DNA of 64,000 nt, from assembly GCF_025362475.1 (NCBI RefSeq), contig NZ_JANYGH010000058.1, positions 186,001 to 250,000 on the forward strand, read 5' to 3'. Each line of letters opens with the position of its first letter. Positions within the stretch are counted from its first letter, which is position 1. The notes under the pieces are model-generated. The model ran no database searches. It worked only from the letters and a program-made list of their open reading frames with translations, and had not been told where the DNA came from. Positions 15,486-24,479 of the stretch are shown in pieces. The translations under genes and the position numbers were made by a program. The DNA comes from Mucilaginibacter sp. (GTDB lineage: Bacteria > Bacteroidota > Bacteroidia > Sphingobacteriales > Sphingobacteriaceae).

Positions 15486-18104
15486 TTATTTAACAGGTTC
15501 AGAAACCACCTTAGGTATGTTCAAAAACACAAAATTATTATCAAACACATCAACCTTGATGGTGCTATCCTTATCTACCTTGCCAGCCAGGATCTGCTTC
15601 GATAACTCGTTGAGGATCTTTTTCTGGATGACACGTTTTAGCGGACGGGCACCAAACTGAGGATCGTAACCTAACTGGCCCAGCCAGTCAAGCGCTTCGT
15701 CAGAAGCTTCCATGGTAACGCCCATTTCGGCCAGGGTTTCTTTCACATGATTAAACTGCAGTTTCACAATATCATGAATCTCATCGCGACTAAGCGGGGT
15801 AAACATGATGATCTCATCAATACGGTTCAAAAACTCCGGACGAATAGTTGCCCTTAACAGGCTAAATAATTCGTTCTTTGTTTTAGCAATCAGCTCATCA
15901 CGGTTTTCATCCTCCAAAGTCTGGAAGTTTTCCTGGATAATGTTTGATCCTATGTTTGATGTCATGATGATGATGGTGTTCTTAAAGTTTACCACACGGC
16001 CTTTATTATCGGTCAGCCGGCCATCATCCAACACCTGCAACAGGATATTAAACACATCCGGGTGTGCCTTTTCAATTTCATCAAGCAGCACTACACTGTA
16101 TGGCTTACGACGCACAGCCTCTGTTAACTGACCGCCTTCATCATAACCCACATAGCCCGGAGGCGCTCCTATTAGTCTTGACACAGCATGACGTTCCTGG
16201 TATTCGCTCATATCTATCCGCACCAATGCGCCTTCGTCATTAAACAGGTACTCGGCCAATGCCTTTGCCAGCTCGGTTTTACCCACCCCGGTTGTACCTA
16301 AAAATATGAACGATCCAATTGGCCTGCGTTTATCCTGCAAACCTGCGCGGCTGCGGCGTATAGCATCGCTTATAGCTTCAATCGCTTCCTGTTGGCCTGC
16401 TACTCGTTTATGCAATTCATCTTCCAGGCTCAGCAGTTTTTCACGTTCGCTCTGGATCATTTTACTAACCGGGATACCTGTCCAGCGGCTTACTACTCCG
16501 GCAATATCATCGGCAGTAACTTCTTCTTTCAGCATGCGGCTGTCACTCTGATTTTCCAGCAGGGCAGCTTTTAGCTTCTCAACTTCGGCCTGTGCCTCTA
16601 CAATGGTACCATAGCGTAGTTCGGCTACTTTACCATAGTCGCCTGCACGCTCCGCCTGTTCAGCTTCCTGTTTGTAGTTTTCTATCAGTTCAACTTTTGT
16701 GTTGATACCGTCAACAAGATCTTTCTCACCTTTCCATTTGGCTCGTAATGAATCGCGCTGGGCCGATAGATTGGCAATCTCTTCGCTTAAATCGGCAACC
16801 TTCCGGTCGTCCTTTTCACGCTTAATTGCTTCACGCTCAATTTCCAGCTGCATAATACGGCGTTCCAGTTCATCCACAACCTCTGGCACTGAATCCATTT
16901 CAAGGCGCAATTTTGATGCGGCCTCATCCATCAGGTCAATAGCCTTATCGGGCAAAAACCTATCAGCTATATAACGTTGCGACATTTCAACCGCTGCGAT
17001 AATAGCCTCATCTTTTATCCGCACCTTGTGGTGTGTTTCGTAACGTTCCTTTAAACCCCTTAAAATTGATATCGCATCGGCAGTATCCGGCTCTTCAACC
17101 ATCACTTTCTGAAAACGGCGTTCAAGAGCTTTATCTTTCTCTAAATATTTCTGGTATTCATTAAGCGTGGTAGCGCCTATTGATCTTAATTCGCCACGGG
17201 CCAAAGCAGGTTTTAATATATTAGCGGCATCCATAGCACCTTCGCCGCCACCGGCACCTACAAGGGTGTGGATCTCGTCAATAAACAATATGATCTCTCC
17301 ATCGCTTTGTGTTACTTCTTTGATAACTGCTTTCAAGCGTTCTTCAAACTCGCCTTTGTACTTGGCGCCTGCAATGAGCGCTCCCATATCAAGCGAGTAA
17401 ACCACCTTGGTTTTCAGGCTCTCGGGCACATCGCCCTTGATGATCCTGAAAGCTATACCCTCGGCAATGGCGGTTTTACCAACACCAGGCTCGCCTACCA
17501 GTATCGGATTGTTTTTGGTACGGCGCGAAAGGATCTGGATAACCCTGCGAATCTCCTCATCCCGGCCAATAACCGGATCAAGCTTGCCCGATTCGGCATA
17601 CTCATTTAGGTTACGGGCATATTTATTAAGGGCATTGTAGGTAGCTTCGGCGTTTTGATCGGTTACCTTGCTATCACCGCGTAAGCTGATGATCGCTTTT
17701 TTAAGGTCACTTTCGTTCACCCCAAAATCTTTAAGGGCTGTACTTACCTTGCCGCCTGCTGCCAGTAAGCCTAATAATATATGTTCAACAGATACAAACT
17801 CATCTTTAAATTCCTTTAAATATCCCTGTGCTTTTTGCAGGGCCGAATTGCTATCTGAAGATAAATAACCATTGCTGCCGCTTACTTTAGGGAACGACGC
17901 AATCTGCGTATCTAAAGTATCGTTTAGGCGTTTAAGGTTAACATTTAGTTTTTTTAATAAATACGATATAACATTTTCATCAACCAGCAACAAACCCTTT
18001 AACAGGTGCGCTGGTTCAATTGCCTGTTGCTGGTTACCAGTGGCAATTTCCGAAGCCTTTTGAACGGCTTCCTGGGCTTTTATTGTAAAGTTGTTAAAAT
18101 TCAT
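15486..18104 (-). CDS. clpB: ATP-dependent disaggregase ClpB
   Basis: ClpB works with DnaK to extract polypeptides from aggregates. The 872-residue protein has the full architecture: N-domain with two repeats (about 1-145, 'EPAHLLKGLL', 'SVEHILLGLLA'), AAA1 with Walker A 'GEPGVGKTA' (204-212) and 'LFIDEIHTLVGAGG', the coiled-coil middle domain (about 400-520), AAA2 with 'GTTGVGKTELAKAL' and 'VVLLDEIEKAHPDVFN', and the C-terminal 'YDPQFGARPLKRVIQ'. The middle domain separates it from ClpA and ClpC. Length is normal. It is a single gene divergent from a histidine kinase. No heat-shock promoter could be assigned with confidence. Confidence 0.98.
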   Translation of the reverse strand: MNFNNFTIKAQEAVQKASEIATGNQQQAIEPAHLLKGLLLVDENVISYLLKKLNVNLKRLNDTLDTQIASFPKVSGSNGYLSSDSNSALQKAQGYLKEFKDEFVSVEHILLGLLAAGGKVSTALKDFGVNESDLKKAIISLRGDSKVTDQNAEATYNALNKYARNLNEYAESGKLDPVIGRDEEIRRVIQILSRRTKNNPILVGEPGVGKTAIAEGIAFRIIKGDVPESLKTKVVYSLDMGALIAGAKYKGEFEERLKAVIKEVTQSDGEIILFIDEIHTLVGAGGGEGAMDAANILKPALARGELRSIGATTLNEYQKYLEKDKALERRFQKVMVEEPDTADAISILRGLKERYETHHKVRIKDEAIIAAVEMSQRYIADRFLPDKAIDLMDEAASKLRLEMDSVPEVVDELERRIMQLEIEREAIKREKDDRKVADLSEEIANLSAQRDSLRAKWKGEKDLVDGINTKVELIENYKQEAEQAERAGDYGKVAELRYGTIVEAQAEVEKLKAALLENQSDSRMLKEEVTADDIAGVVSRWTGIPVSKMIQSEREKLLSLEDELHKRVAGQQEAIEAISDAIRRSRAGLQDKRRPIGSFIFLGTTGVGKTELAKALAEYLFNDEGALVRIDMSEYQERHAVSRLIGAPPGYVGYDEGGQLTEAVRRKPYSVVLLDEIEKAHPDVFNILLQVLDDGRLTDNKGRVVNFKNTIIIMTSNIGSNIIQENFQTLEDENRDELIAKTKNELFSLLRATIRPEFLNRIDEIIMFTPLSRDEIHDIVKLQFNHVKETLAEMGVTMEASDEALDWLGQLGYDPQFGARPLKRVIQKKILNELSKQILAGKVDKDSTIKVDVFDNNFVFLNIPKVVSEPVK

Positions 18105-18259
18105 AGTGATTTATATTAGTTAGATCCAGTCAAATCCCTTGCCAGTTGTTAATACATGTTAAAAAGTCATGCAAGAATAAATTAAAACGCCATTTTGACA
18201 CCACCCGCATGATTCTTAGTAATTTTTGATATTTTTGATGAGCCCTAATAAGTTCAATT

Positions 18260-19585
18260 TTGAATACTCATTTCTTTTTTAATAGCCTGCCTGTAAAGTA
18301 CCGGGCATTATACAGGGATTTTTACACCTATCAAAATTTAGTTGCCATAAGGGCAGCCAGCATCATTTTTTTATTACTTAACGTAATCATAAGGGCAGTA
18401 TACCTTGCATTCCCGGCAAGCCTTACCAAGGCTCAAAATTTTCCTGAATTTAATACAAGCAACTGGGTATTTATATGCATCACTCCTATTTTTCTGATAA
18501 TTAGCAACGTGCTTATTGCCGATTATAAAAAGCGTAAAAAAGGCACCCAGTTAATGGCGTTTGTTGTGTTTTTATTTTCACTATACATTATTACATGTGG
18601 CATGTATTCCAGTTTTATTGCCACATCTGATCCAGGCGACGCCCTTATCCTTTACCTGATTGCTTTATGCCTTATTAGCGCCATTTGCGTATTTGAGTAC
18701 TATGAAACCATTATATTAATTATTGTTATTGAATTGTTTTTTACGGCATTGCTGTTATATAGCCAAACATCGCCAACCCAAATGCTTTATAACCAGCTTA
18801 CATCATTAATACTGCTATCGGCCTTTTATTTAACATCGCGGTACTTTTTCACTTTTAAAGGCAATAGTTTTAACCAGGTTATTCAAATTAAAGAAAAAAA
18901 CGAGCAGATTGAAAAAGCAAATGGGTTTAAAAACCAGGTACTGGGCATGGTAGCTCATGACCTGCGTAACCCAATAGCAGCCGTTGAATCCATTGCCATG
19001 ATAATGGAATTGGATGAGATAAATGAAGATACCCGCGACAACCTGGAAATGGTAAAAGCCTCATGTGCAAAAGCCCGGTCAATAATTGATGATTTACTGG
19101 AGGCCGCCCGCAATGATAACAACAATGTGATGGTTACTGAAAGAACCGAACTGAACCAGCTACTTAAAACAGCGGTACAAAGCTGGAAAACCCAGTTAAA
19201 GGCCGATGTATTATTCACGAGTAGTGTAAACCCCGTTTACGCACTGATTAACAAAGAAAAATTCTACAGGGTTATTGATAACCTGGTAAGCAATGCTGTT
19301 AAATTTTCAAAGGATAATGAACGCATTGACATCAGGCTTAGCAAAATTGCTAACGAAATAGTGATTGAGGTGCAAGATTACGGCATGGGTATCCCCGAAG
19401 CTATTTTACCCGAAATATTTACCCGTTTTACAAAAGCCGGCCGTACCGGTACCAGGGGCGAAAAATCAACCGGTTTGGGCCTTAGCATCGTTCGGCAGAT
19501 AGTTGAAAGCCATAATGGCACTATCAATGTTGAAAGCAATGAAGGCAAGGGCTCTATTTTTGTGGTTAAACTGCCTGCGGGATAA
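18260..19585 (+). CDS. Membrane sensor histidine kinase
   Basis: A 441-residue kinase with six predicted membrane segments (about 30-50, 70-88, 96-115, 128-147, 150-167, 180-197) and no large periplasmic domain. This suggests it senses something in or near the membrane. A short helix leads to the HisKA domain with H233 in 'VLGMVAHDLRNPIAAVES', then the HATPase domain: N box 'VIDNLVSNAVKFSKDN', G1 'VQDYGMGIPEA' and G2 'STGLGLSIVRQIVES'. The start is a TTG at 18260; no in-frame ATG lies nearby and the frame is closed upstream at 18239. No response regulator is adjacent, so it is an orphan kinase here. Confidence 0.9.
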   Translation: MNTHFFFNSLPVKYRALYRDFYTYQNLVAIRAASIIFLLLNVIIRAVYLAFPASLTKAQNFPEFNTSNWVFICITPIFLIISNVLIADYKKRKKGTQLMAFVVFLFSLYIITCGMYSSFIATSDPGDALILYLIALCLISAICVFEYYETIILIIVIELFFTALLLYSQTSPTQMLYNQLTSLILLSAFYLTSRYFFTFKGNSFNQVIQIKEKNEQIEKANGFKNQVLGMVAHDLRNPIAAVESIAMIMELDEINEDTRDNLEMVKASCAKARSIIDDLLEAARNDNNNVMVTERTELNQLLKTAVQSWKTQLKADVLFTSSVNPVYALINKEKFYRVIDNLVSNAVKFSKDNERIDIRLSKIANEIVIEVQDYGMGIPEAILPEIFTRFTKAGRTGTRGEKSTGLGLSIVRQIVESHNGTINVESNEGKGSIFVVKLPAG

Positions 19586-19639
19586 TATTAACTGCAGGGC
19601 TCAGCAACAAACTTGTCATAGTAAATGTCCAGATCACTA

Positions 19640-19726
19640 TGTAACGTTCGCGATTGCCGCGCTGCGCTCGCAATGACATAAGGGATAATTGCTAATTGCA
19701 AACTACCAACTGCGAACTGCGAACTG
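19640..19726. repeat. REP-like dyad plus CAGTTCGC-type repeats after ligD
   Basis: GCGATTGCCGCGCTGCGCTC followed by GCAATGAC (19649-19676) is a G/C-rich imperfect palindrome of the 'GTCATTGCGAG' type. Beyond it, GCAACTACC-like words lead into GCGAACTGCGAACTGC (19712-19727). On the ligD coding strand these follow the TAG stop directly as CAGTTCGCAGTTCGCAG. Confidence 0.75.
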
Positions 19727-22441
19727 CTAACTAAACACCCCCTGCGCCTTTTTAATAGCTTTCTCCAAATCAATGGCTTTACCTAAAACGCCTTTAAAAA
19801 GGTCACCTTCAGTTTTTAGCCTGTCGATAGAGTTAAAAATAGTAAAATGCTTCATGGTAAGGCCGGGTTTAACTTCATCCCAATGCAGTGGCATTGATAC
19901 TGTGGCGCCTACCTTTGGCCGCAGCGAGTACGGACCGGCAATAGTTGCACCGGGGCGATTTTGTAAAAAATCCAGGTACATTTTCCCCTTACGTTTGGCT
20001 ACCATGCGTTCCAGGCTGGTAAAATCAGGAATTTGTTTGTGCACAATATCTACAATGATACGGGCAAACATTTGTGTTTGGTCATAACTATATGCTGCAT
20101 TCATTGGTATATAAATATGCATCCCGGTGGAGCCGGAAGTTTTGCAGTAAGAAGGCACATCAATAGCATCCAAAACCTTTTTTACCTCAAGCGCGGCTTC
20201 TATTACCTGGTCAAAAGTATTTTTGTCAGGGTCCAGGTCTATCACACAGTAATCCGGGTTATCCGGCGATTGCACACGACTGAACCAGGGATTCATTTCT
20301 ATGCAACCCAGTGAAGCCATCCATAACAAGCTGGCCTCATCCGTGCCAACTAAATATTCTTTATGCTCACCCTCGCCGTTGGTGTAGGGGAAAGTTTTAG
20401 CCCAATCAGGCGCTTTGTCTTTTACATCCTTTTGGTAAAAGCTTGGCCCATGGATTCCGCCGGGAAAGCGGTTAAGTGACATAGGCCGATCTTTAAGGTA
20501 GGGTAAAATATACTCAGCAACCTGGTAATAATAATTAAACATGTCGCGCTTTGTTACGTTATCTTCGGGCCAATAAACCTTGCTCAGGTTGGTAAACTTC
20601 AAATCGTGACCGCAAATTTTGCGCACCTGCGTTTCGTCGGTTGGGTTTAGCAAGGTTTTTCTTTCCTTACCCTTTGGCGGCTTAATTGCTGTTGCATGTA
20701 CATCTTTTTGTGCATCTGGTACGTCCTCAACAGCTGCTTTGGTATGTTCGGCTATCTCTCGTACCACATCTTTTGCTTTTTTGTCGATCCGCATACCCTG
20801 GAAAGATGGATGCCTGAAAACTCCATCACTCGTAACTTCGGCAAATGCCACCTCACAAACCAGCTCGGGTTTAAGCCATGTAGCTTTTGCTTTGGGTGGA
20901 TTTGGCCTGAAACGTGAAGGCTTGTTTACATCGGGTATCAAATCAAACGGACTTTTATCAGTAATAAGCGGCTTAAACTGTTCCATCATTTCCTTTTGTA
21001 CTTTATCAGAAAATCCTGTACCAACTTTACCCACATATTGAAGAGCTTTGTCTTCATAAACACCCAACAATAAAGAGCTGAACTGTTTTGAAGTATCTTC
21101 ATTTTTGGTAAAACCCGCAATTACAACTTCCTGCCGTTTGTGCACCTTGATTTTAAGCCATTCTTTCGATCTGATATTTGCCGAGTAAGTACCGCTGGCT
21201 TTTTTGGCTATAATACCCTCCAGGCCCATTCTCTCGGCGGCCTTAAAAAATTCAGTACCGCTGGCATTAAATACTTTGCTTACGCGGATGCGATCATCAT
21301 CAGCAGGTAAAACATCTTTTAAAATAGCCTGGCGCCCGGTAAGGGGGATATCCATGAGGCTTTTACTATCGTACCAAAGAATATCGAACACATAGTAAAT
21401 CAGTTCGCCATCGGCCTCGCTGCGCCAGTTTTGCAGGTTGCCGAAGTTGGAGATCCCTTTATCGTTCAAAACCAATATTTCGCCGTCAAGCACAGCATTA
21501 ATCTTCCAATCCTGCAGCAGTTTATAAATAGGGTAAAATTTTTCGTTAAACGTTTTGTTATTGCGGGACAATAGCTCCACCTCGCCCTTATTGATAAAAG
21601 CAAGCGCGCGGTAGCCATCCCATTTCACCTCGTAAACCCAATCAGCGTCATCAAAAGGCTCATCAACCAAGGTCGCCAACATAGGTTTTATCCCCGTTGG
21701 AATTTTGGCTTTGGGTGCTTTTTTCAACAGGGCGGCAGTATTTATATCCGCTGGTTCAGCTATGCTTACTTCGGGTTCAACCGGTTCCGGTTTTTTTTCT
21801 TTTGATAAAGTTTTTTTAGTTTTTCCAAGCTTCTCTTCGTGCCCATCTTGCCAAACCTTTTCACCCGTTTTCTCCATATTTTCGATAGTTTTGCCGGATA
21901 TCACTGATTTGTCTTCCCTGTTGATATCTTTTTTAGATGCAAAATCATCATCGTGTTTAATCAAGAGCCAGGCATTATCGCCCATGCCATGGGTTTTAAC
22001 CAGCGCAAACTCCCCTTCCAGTTTTTCGCCATGTAGCTTTATTTTGAGTGAACCCGATTTAAGCTGTTTTAACAATGCCTTTTCCTGTTCTTTTTTGCCT
22101 TTTATTTCTTCAATAGGCTCATAGGTACCCTCGTCCCACACAATTACAGTACCGCCGACATATTCGCCCTCCGGAATGATGCCCTCAAAGGTGCGGTAAT
22201 CATAAGGGTGATCTTCTACCATCATAGCCAGGCGCTTGGTTTTAGGATCTGTGGATGGACCTTTGGGCACCGCCCAGCTTTTGAGCACGCCATCCATTTC
22301 CAGCCTGAAATCATAATGCAGCCGGGATGCGTCATGTTTTTGAATAACAAAAGTCAAGCTGTTTTTGTCCTTGCTTTTTCCCGCTTTTGGTTCGGCGGTT
22401 TTGTTAAAATCCCGCTTTTCTACATATTTTTCCAGGCTCAT
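19727..22441 (-). CDS. ligD: Multifunctional DNA ligase D
   Basis: LigD ends non-homologous end joining. The ATG at 22441 gives 904 residues; an upstream ATG at 22558 would add 39 residues with no family character. Domain order is phosphoesterase (about 25-190, 'HDASRLHYDFRLEMDG', 'EDHPYDYRTFEG'), a charged linker, ATP-dependent ligase (about 250-570, catalytic K273 in 'EVKWDGYRA', 'LEGIIAKK', 'EWLKIK'), and primase-type polymerase (about 610-895, metal-binding D735/D737 in 'VIDLDPDK', 'KTSGSTGMHIYIP'). All active sites look intact. The partner gene ku is not in the window. The stop is followed directly by CAGTTCGC repeats. Confidence 0.96.
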   Translation of the reverse strand: MSLEKYVEKRDFNKTAEPKAGKSKDKNSLTFVIQKHDASRLHYDFRLEMDGVLKSWAVPKGPSTDPKTKRLAMMVEDHPYDYRTFEGIIPEGEYVGGTVIVWDEGTYEPIEEIKGKKEQEKALLKQLKSGSLKIKLHGEKLEGEFALVKTHGMGDNAWLLIKHDDDFASKKDINREDKSVISGKTIENMEKTGEKVWQDGHEEKLGKTKKTLSKEKKPEPVEPEVSIAEPADINTAALLKKAPKAKIPTGIKPMLATLVDEPFDDADWVYEVKWDGYRALAFINKGEVELLSRNNKTFNEKFYPIYKLLQDWKINAVLDGEILVLNDKGISNFGNLQNWRSEADGELIYYVFDILWYDSKSLMDIPLTGRQAILKDVLPADDDRIRVSKVFNASGTEFFKAAERMGLEGIIAKKASGTYSANIRSKEWLKIKVHKRQEVVIAGFTKNEDTSKQFSSLLLGVYEDKALQYVGKVGTGFSDKVQKEMMEQFKPLITDKSPFDLIPDVNKPSRFRPNPPKAKATWLKPELVCEVAFAEVTSDGVFRHPSFQGMRIDKKAKDVVREIAEHTKAAVEDVPDAQKDVHATAIKPPKGKERKTLLNPTDETQVRKICGHDLKFTNLSKVYWPEDNVTKRDMFNYYYQVAEYILPYLKDRPMSLNRFPGGIHGPSFYQKDVKDKAPDWAKTFPYTNGEGEHKEYLVGTDEASLLWMASLGCIEMNPWFSRVQSPDNPDYCVIDLDPDKNTFDQVIEAALEVKKVLDAIDVPSYCKTSGSTGMHIYIPMNAAYSYDQTQMFARIIVDIVHKQIPDFTSLERMVAKRKGKMYLDFLQNRPGATIAGPYSLRPKVGATVSMPLHWDEVKPGLTMKHFTIFNSIDRLKTEGDLFKGVLGKAIDLEKAIKKAQGVFS

Positions 22442-22649
22442 GGTAAATGATGTTTTGTAGGATAACATCGCCATTGGATGGAAAGTTTTAGAAAAACAAA
22501 GCTTCGGGCTTCTGTGAAAATGTTTTATAAATGATCGATAAACTACAATAATTTTCAAAAAACGATCAATTCTTTAAAACCCGTTGTCCAATATTTGTTA
22601 TTTCATTTGATATAGGTGTAAAAGTCAAATTTTAAAACATCTAAATATC

Positions 22650-23201
22650 ATGAGAAAATTAACCGCATTCAATTTTGTAACCTTGAATGGTTTTTATAAA
22701 GATGCCAACAACTCCACCGCATGGCACATACACGGCGAAGAGGGCGCAAAGTTTTCCGAAGATAATATGCAGGCCGGTAACATTTTACTTTTCGGGCGTA
22801 TAACCTATGAAATGATGGCCGGTTTCTGGCCTTCGCCAATGGCTATGGAAAGCATGCCCGGAGTTGCCAAAGGAATGAACGAGGCCGAAAAAATTGTTTT
22901 TTCGAAAACCTTAAAAAAGGCAGACTGGCAAAACACCACGGTTATCAATAATATGGTTGCCGAGGTAAAAAAACTGAAACAAACACCCGGCCATGACATG
23001 ACCATATTGGGCAGCGGCAGTATCATTACCCAACTGACTAATGAGGGCTTGTTGGATGGCATCCAGCTTATGGTTGACCCGGTAGCGCTGGGCGCCGGCA
23101 TACCGATATTCGGCGGCTTAAGTAAACAGCTCAACCTGAAGCTAAGGGATACCAAAACTTTTAAAAGCGGGGCTGTAATGCTTTCTTATCAATTGTTGTA
23201 G
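22650..23201 (+). CDS. Dihydrofolate reductase-like (RibD C-terminal) protein
   Basis: A 183-residue protein of the RibD C-terminal/DHFR-like family. It begins 'MRKLTAFNFVTLNGFYKD' and has 'LLFGRITYEMMAGFWPS', 'KIVFSKTLKKADWQNT' and 'ILGSGSIITQLTNEGLLDG', the nucleotide-binding glycine loop. Members bind NADPH and reduce pterin- or riboflavin-like compounds; the substrate here is unknown. It is divergent from ligD and followed by a small secreted protein. Confidence 0.85.
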   Translation: MRKLTAFNFVTLNGFYKDANNSTAWHIHGEEGAKFSEDNMQAGNILLFGRITYEMMAGFWPSPMAMESMPGVAKGMNEAEKIVFSKTLKKADWQNTTVINNMVAEVKKLKQTPGHDMTILGSGSIITQLTNEGLLDGIQLMVDPVALGAGIPIFGGLSKQLNLKLRDTKTFKSGAVMLSYQLL

Positions 23202-23259
23202 ATTAGTGCATTAAACCAATCGTTAAAGCCCAAGTCATACCAGCACAAAATCATAAAAC

Positions 23260-23643
23260 ATGAAAAAGTTACTATTTACAATTATGCTTTTAGCCGGTTT
23301 AGGCCTGTTTGCAAATGCGCAAAACAAAACTCCCATAACTCCTGCATTAAAAGCCGCAAAACAAACCAAGGAGTTAACCAAACAACTAAGCCTAACCAAT
23401 AGCCAGATTACAAAGGCAAACGCTGTGTTGCTGGAACAGGATAAAAGCCTTGATAGCTTAAAAGCGCTTAAAACAACCAATGATAAAAAAGAGCAAAAAT
23501 ACGCGCATAAGCTGATCCGCGATAAGGCTGATGCCAAATTAAAAGCGATACTTACTCCCGAGCAGAAAACTAAGTATGATGCCTTAATAACAGCTAAAAA
23601 AGAAAAAAAAGCGGCCAAGAAAAAAGCTGAACCGGCCAATTAG
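23260..23643 (+). CDS. Small secreted helical protein, Spy/CpxP-like in style
   Basis: A 127-residue protein with a signal peptide (MKKLLFTIMLLAGLGLFANAQ) and a lysine-rich all-helical body. 'TKQLSLTNSQITKANAVL' and 'ILTPEQKTKYDALI' follow the LTxxQ pattern of periplasmic Spy/CpxP-like or DUF4890-like proteins. Such proteins act as small chaperones or stress sensors, but that is only suggested by resemblance. The tail 'KKEKKAAKKKAEPAN' is very basic. Confidence 0.65.
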   Translation: MKKLLFTIMLLAGLGLFANAQNKTPITPALKAAKQTKELTKQLSLTNSQITKANAVLLEQDKSLDSLKALKTTNDKKEQKYAHKLIRDKADAKLKAILTPEQKTKYDALITAKKEKKAAKKKAEPAN

Positions 23644-23899
23644 TACCAGGTTAATTAGTTTTCCTGTTAAATAGCCGCAAATAAGGCATATCAAATCCTG
23701 TAAACTTTGTAATATTTTTTATAAAGTTTGCAGGATTTTCAATTTTACAAACTTTATTGGTATCATTTTTGCCTTGCATAAATATATTGATATACAGGCA
23801 TATAACATGTTATAACAACATTTATTTATTTACCAATATCGCATATAAATACTTTTTAAATTATCAAATTGTTAATATTTGATAATTTAACTTAAAACA
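23644..23899. other. A/T-rich non-coding stretch before the candidate RNA
   Basis: No reading frame of note. A dyad TCCTGTAAACTTTGTAATA / TATAAAGTTTGCAGGA (about 23696-23735) could be a terminator for the upstream gene. The sequence TTATCAAATTGTTAATATTTGATAA (23860-23884) is an almost perfect palindrome just upstream of the RNA promoter and could be a regulator site. Confidence 0.45.
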
Positions 23900-23930
23900 T
23901 TTGCAAAATAAAAGATGTGTTGTATATTTG
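23900..23930 (+). promoter_or_regulatory. Strong Bacteroidetes promoter for the candidate RNA
   Basis: TTTG at 23900-23903, a spacer of 19 bases, then TATATTTG at 23923-23930. Both boxes and the spacing fit the Bacteroidetes consensus exactly. Predicted transcription start is about 23936-23938. Confidence 0.85.
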
Positions 23931-23936
23931 TAGTGT

Positions 23937-24062
23937 AATAAATGTAAGGCGCTGAACGGCAGCACCAGATGGTTCGAGACCTCCCTTACAGCTCTTCTCA
24001 TAATTTAGGTTTATAATTGGTTAGAACGCGCCCCTGCCCATCAGAGGGCGCTTCTTGTTTCT
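23937..24062 (+). ncRNA. Candidate structured small RNA with tRNA-like elements
   Basis: No protein frame fits. The RNA starts after a consensus promoter and ends in a strong terminator: GCGCCCCTG (24028-24036), loop CCCAT, CAGAGGGCGC (24042-24051), then TTCTTGTTT. The 5' part closes with a 7-bp stem (TGTAAGG 23943-23949 with CCTTACA 23984-23990) around a GCTG-AACGG-CAGC hairpin (23951-23963) and GGT-TCGAG-ACC (23971-23981), which looks like a tRNA T-arm. A D-arm-like element follows: GTTT, 11-base loop with GG, GAAC (24009-24027). It is not a regular tRNA. I do not recognise it as 6S, SRP, tmRNA or a known riboswitch. It could also be the leader of the gene at 24156. Confidence 0.65.
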
Positions 24063-24155
24063 ATAGGTTTTTACAAAACACCGCGAGCCAGGCAGAATAC
24101 AATTTTTCACAAACAAAGCCGCCAGCACATTGTATTATCATGAAAATAATACTTT

Positions 24156-24479
24156 ATGAAAAATCCGGTTTATTTAGCTTTGAAACACGCTGATGGCAGC
24201 TTACGGAACATTATTATTGAACCGGTTTTAAAACACGATTTAAGCGATAAAGGAATTTACAAAATATATAAAACAAGCATCGATAATGAATCGGCATTAT
24301 TTACCGAAACTTTGGAAATAGACGAAGGGCAATCCAACCTGGCCGATAAAAACAATCCCGACTATTTAGGCACCCTCACTTTTGGGCAGGCCGACCATCA
24401 ACAATGGCAATACGAGGGCGATCTGTTAACCCGCAATGAGCAAAAACAAATAGCAAATTACCTGCAGCAAAAAACTTAG
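24156..24479 (+). CDS. Small protein of unknown function downstream of the candidate RNA
   Basis: A 107-residue cytoplasmic protein ('MKNPVYLALKHADGSLRNII', 'ALFTETLEIDEGQSNLADKN', 'RNEQKQIANYLQQ'). No signal peptide or known motif. Its stop codon overlaps the stop of the convergent SMP-30 gene by four bases. The candidate RNA ends about 95 bases upstream, so this gene might be controlled by terminator read-through, but this is inference only. Confidence 0.65.
   Translation: MKNPVYLALKHADGSLRNIIIEPVLKHDLSDKGIYKIYKTSIDNESALFTETLEIDEGQSNLADKNNPDYLGTLTFGQADHQQWQYEGDLLTRNEQKQIANYLQQKT

Noticed and set aside
18105..18259. Heat-shock (CIRCE or HrcA) site before clpB
   Set aside because: No TTAGCACTC-N9-GAGTGCTAA-like repeat is present, and no clear -7 box could be chosen.
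19640..19680. Insertion sequence end or transposon scar
   Set aside because: It is a G/C-rich REP-like palindrome; no transposase, target duplication or paired terminal repeat was found anywhere in the window.
20619..21041. 140-residue frame on the + strand inside ligD
   Set aside because: It is antisense to an intact, recognised gene and has a serine-rich, shadow-like composition; the same holds for many frames opposite clpB, priA and the adhesin.
22442..22558. 39-residue N-terminal extension of LigD
   Set aside because: LigD proteins start near 'LEKYVEKRDF', and the extra residues look like translated promoter sequence.
24005..24060. A tRNA gene starting near TTTATAATTGGTTAGAAC
   Set aside because: The D-arm-like part is good, but the following stem has no U33, the loop is too large, no T-arm follows, and the stem ends in a terminator T-run.
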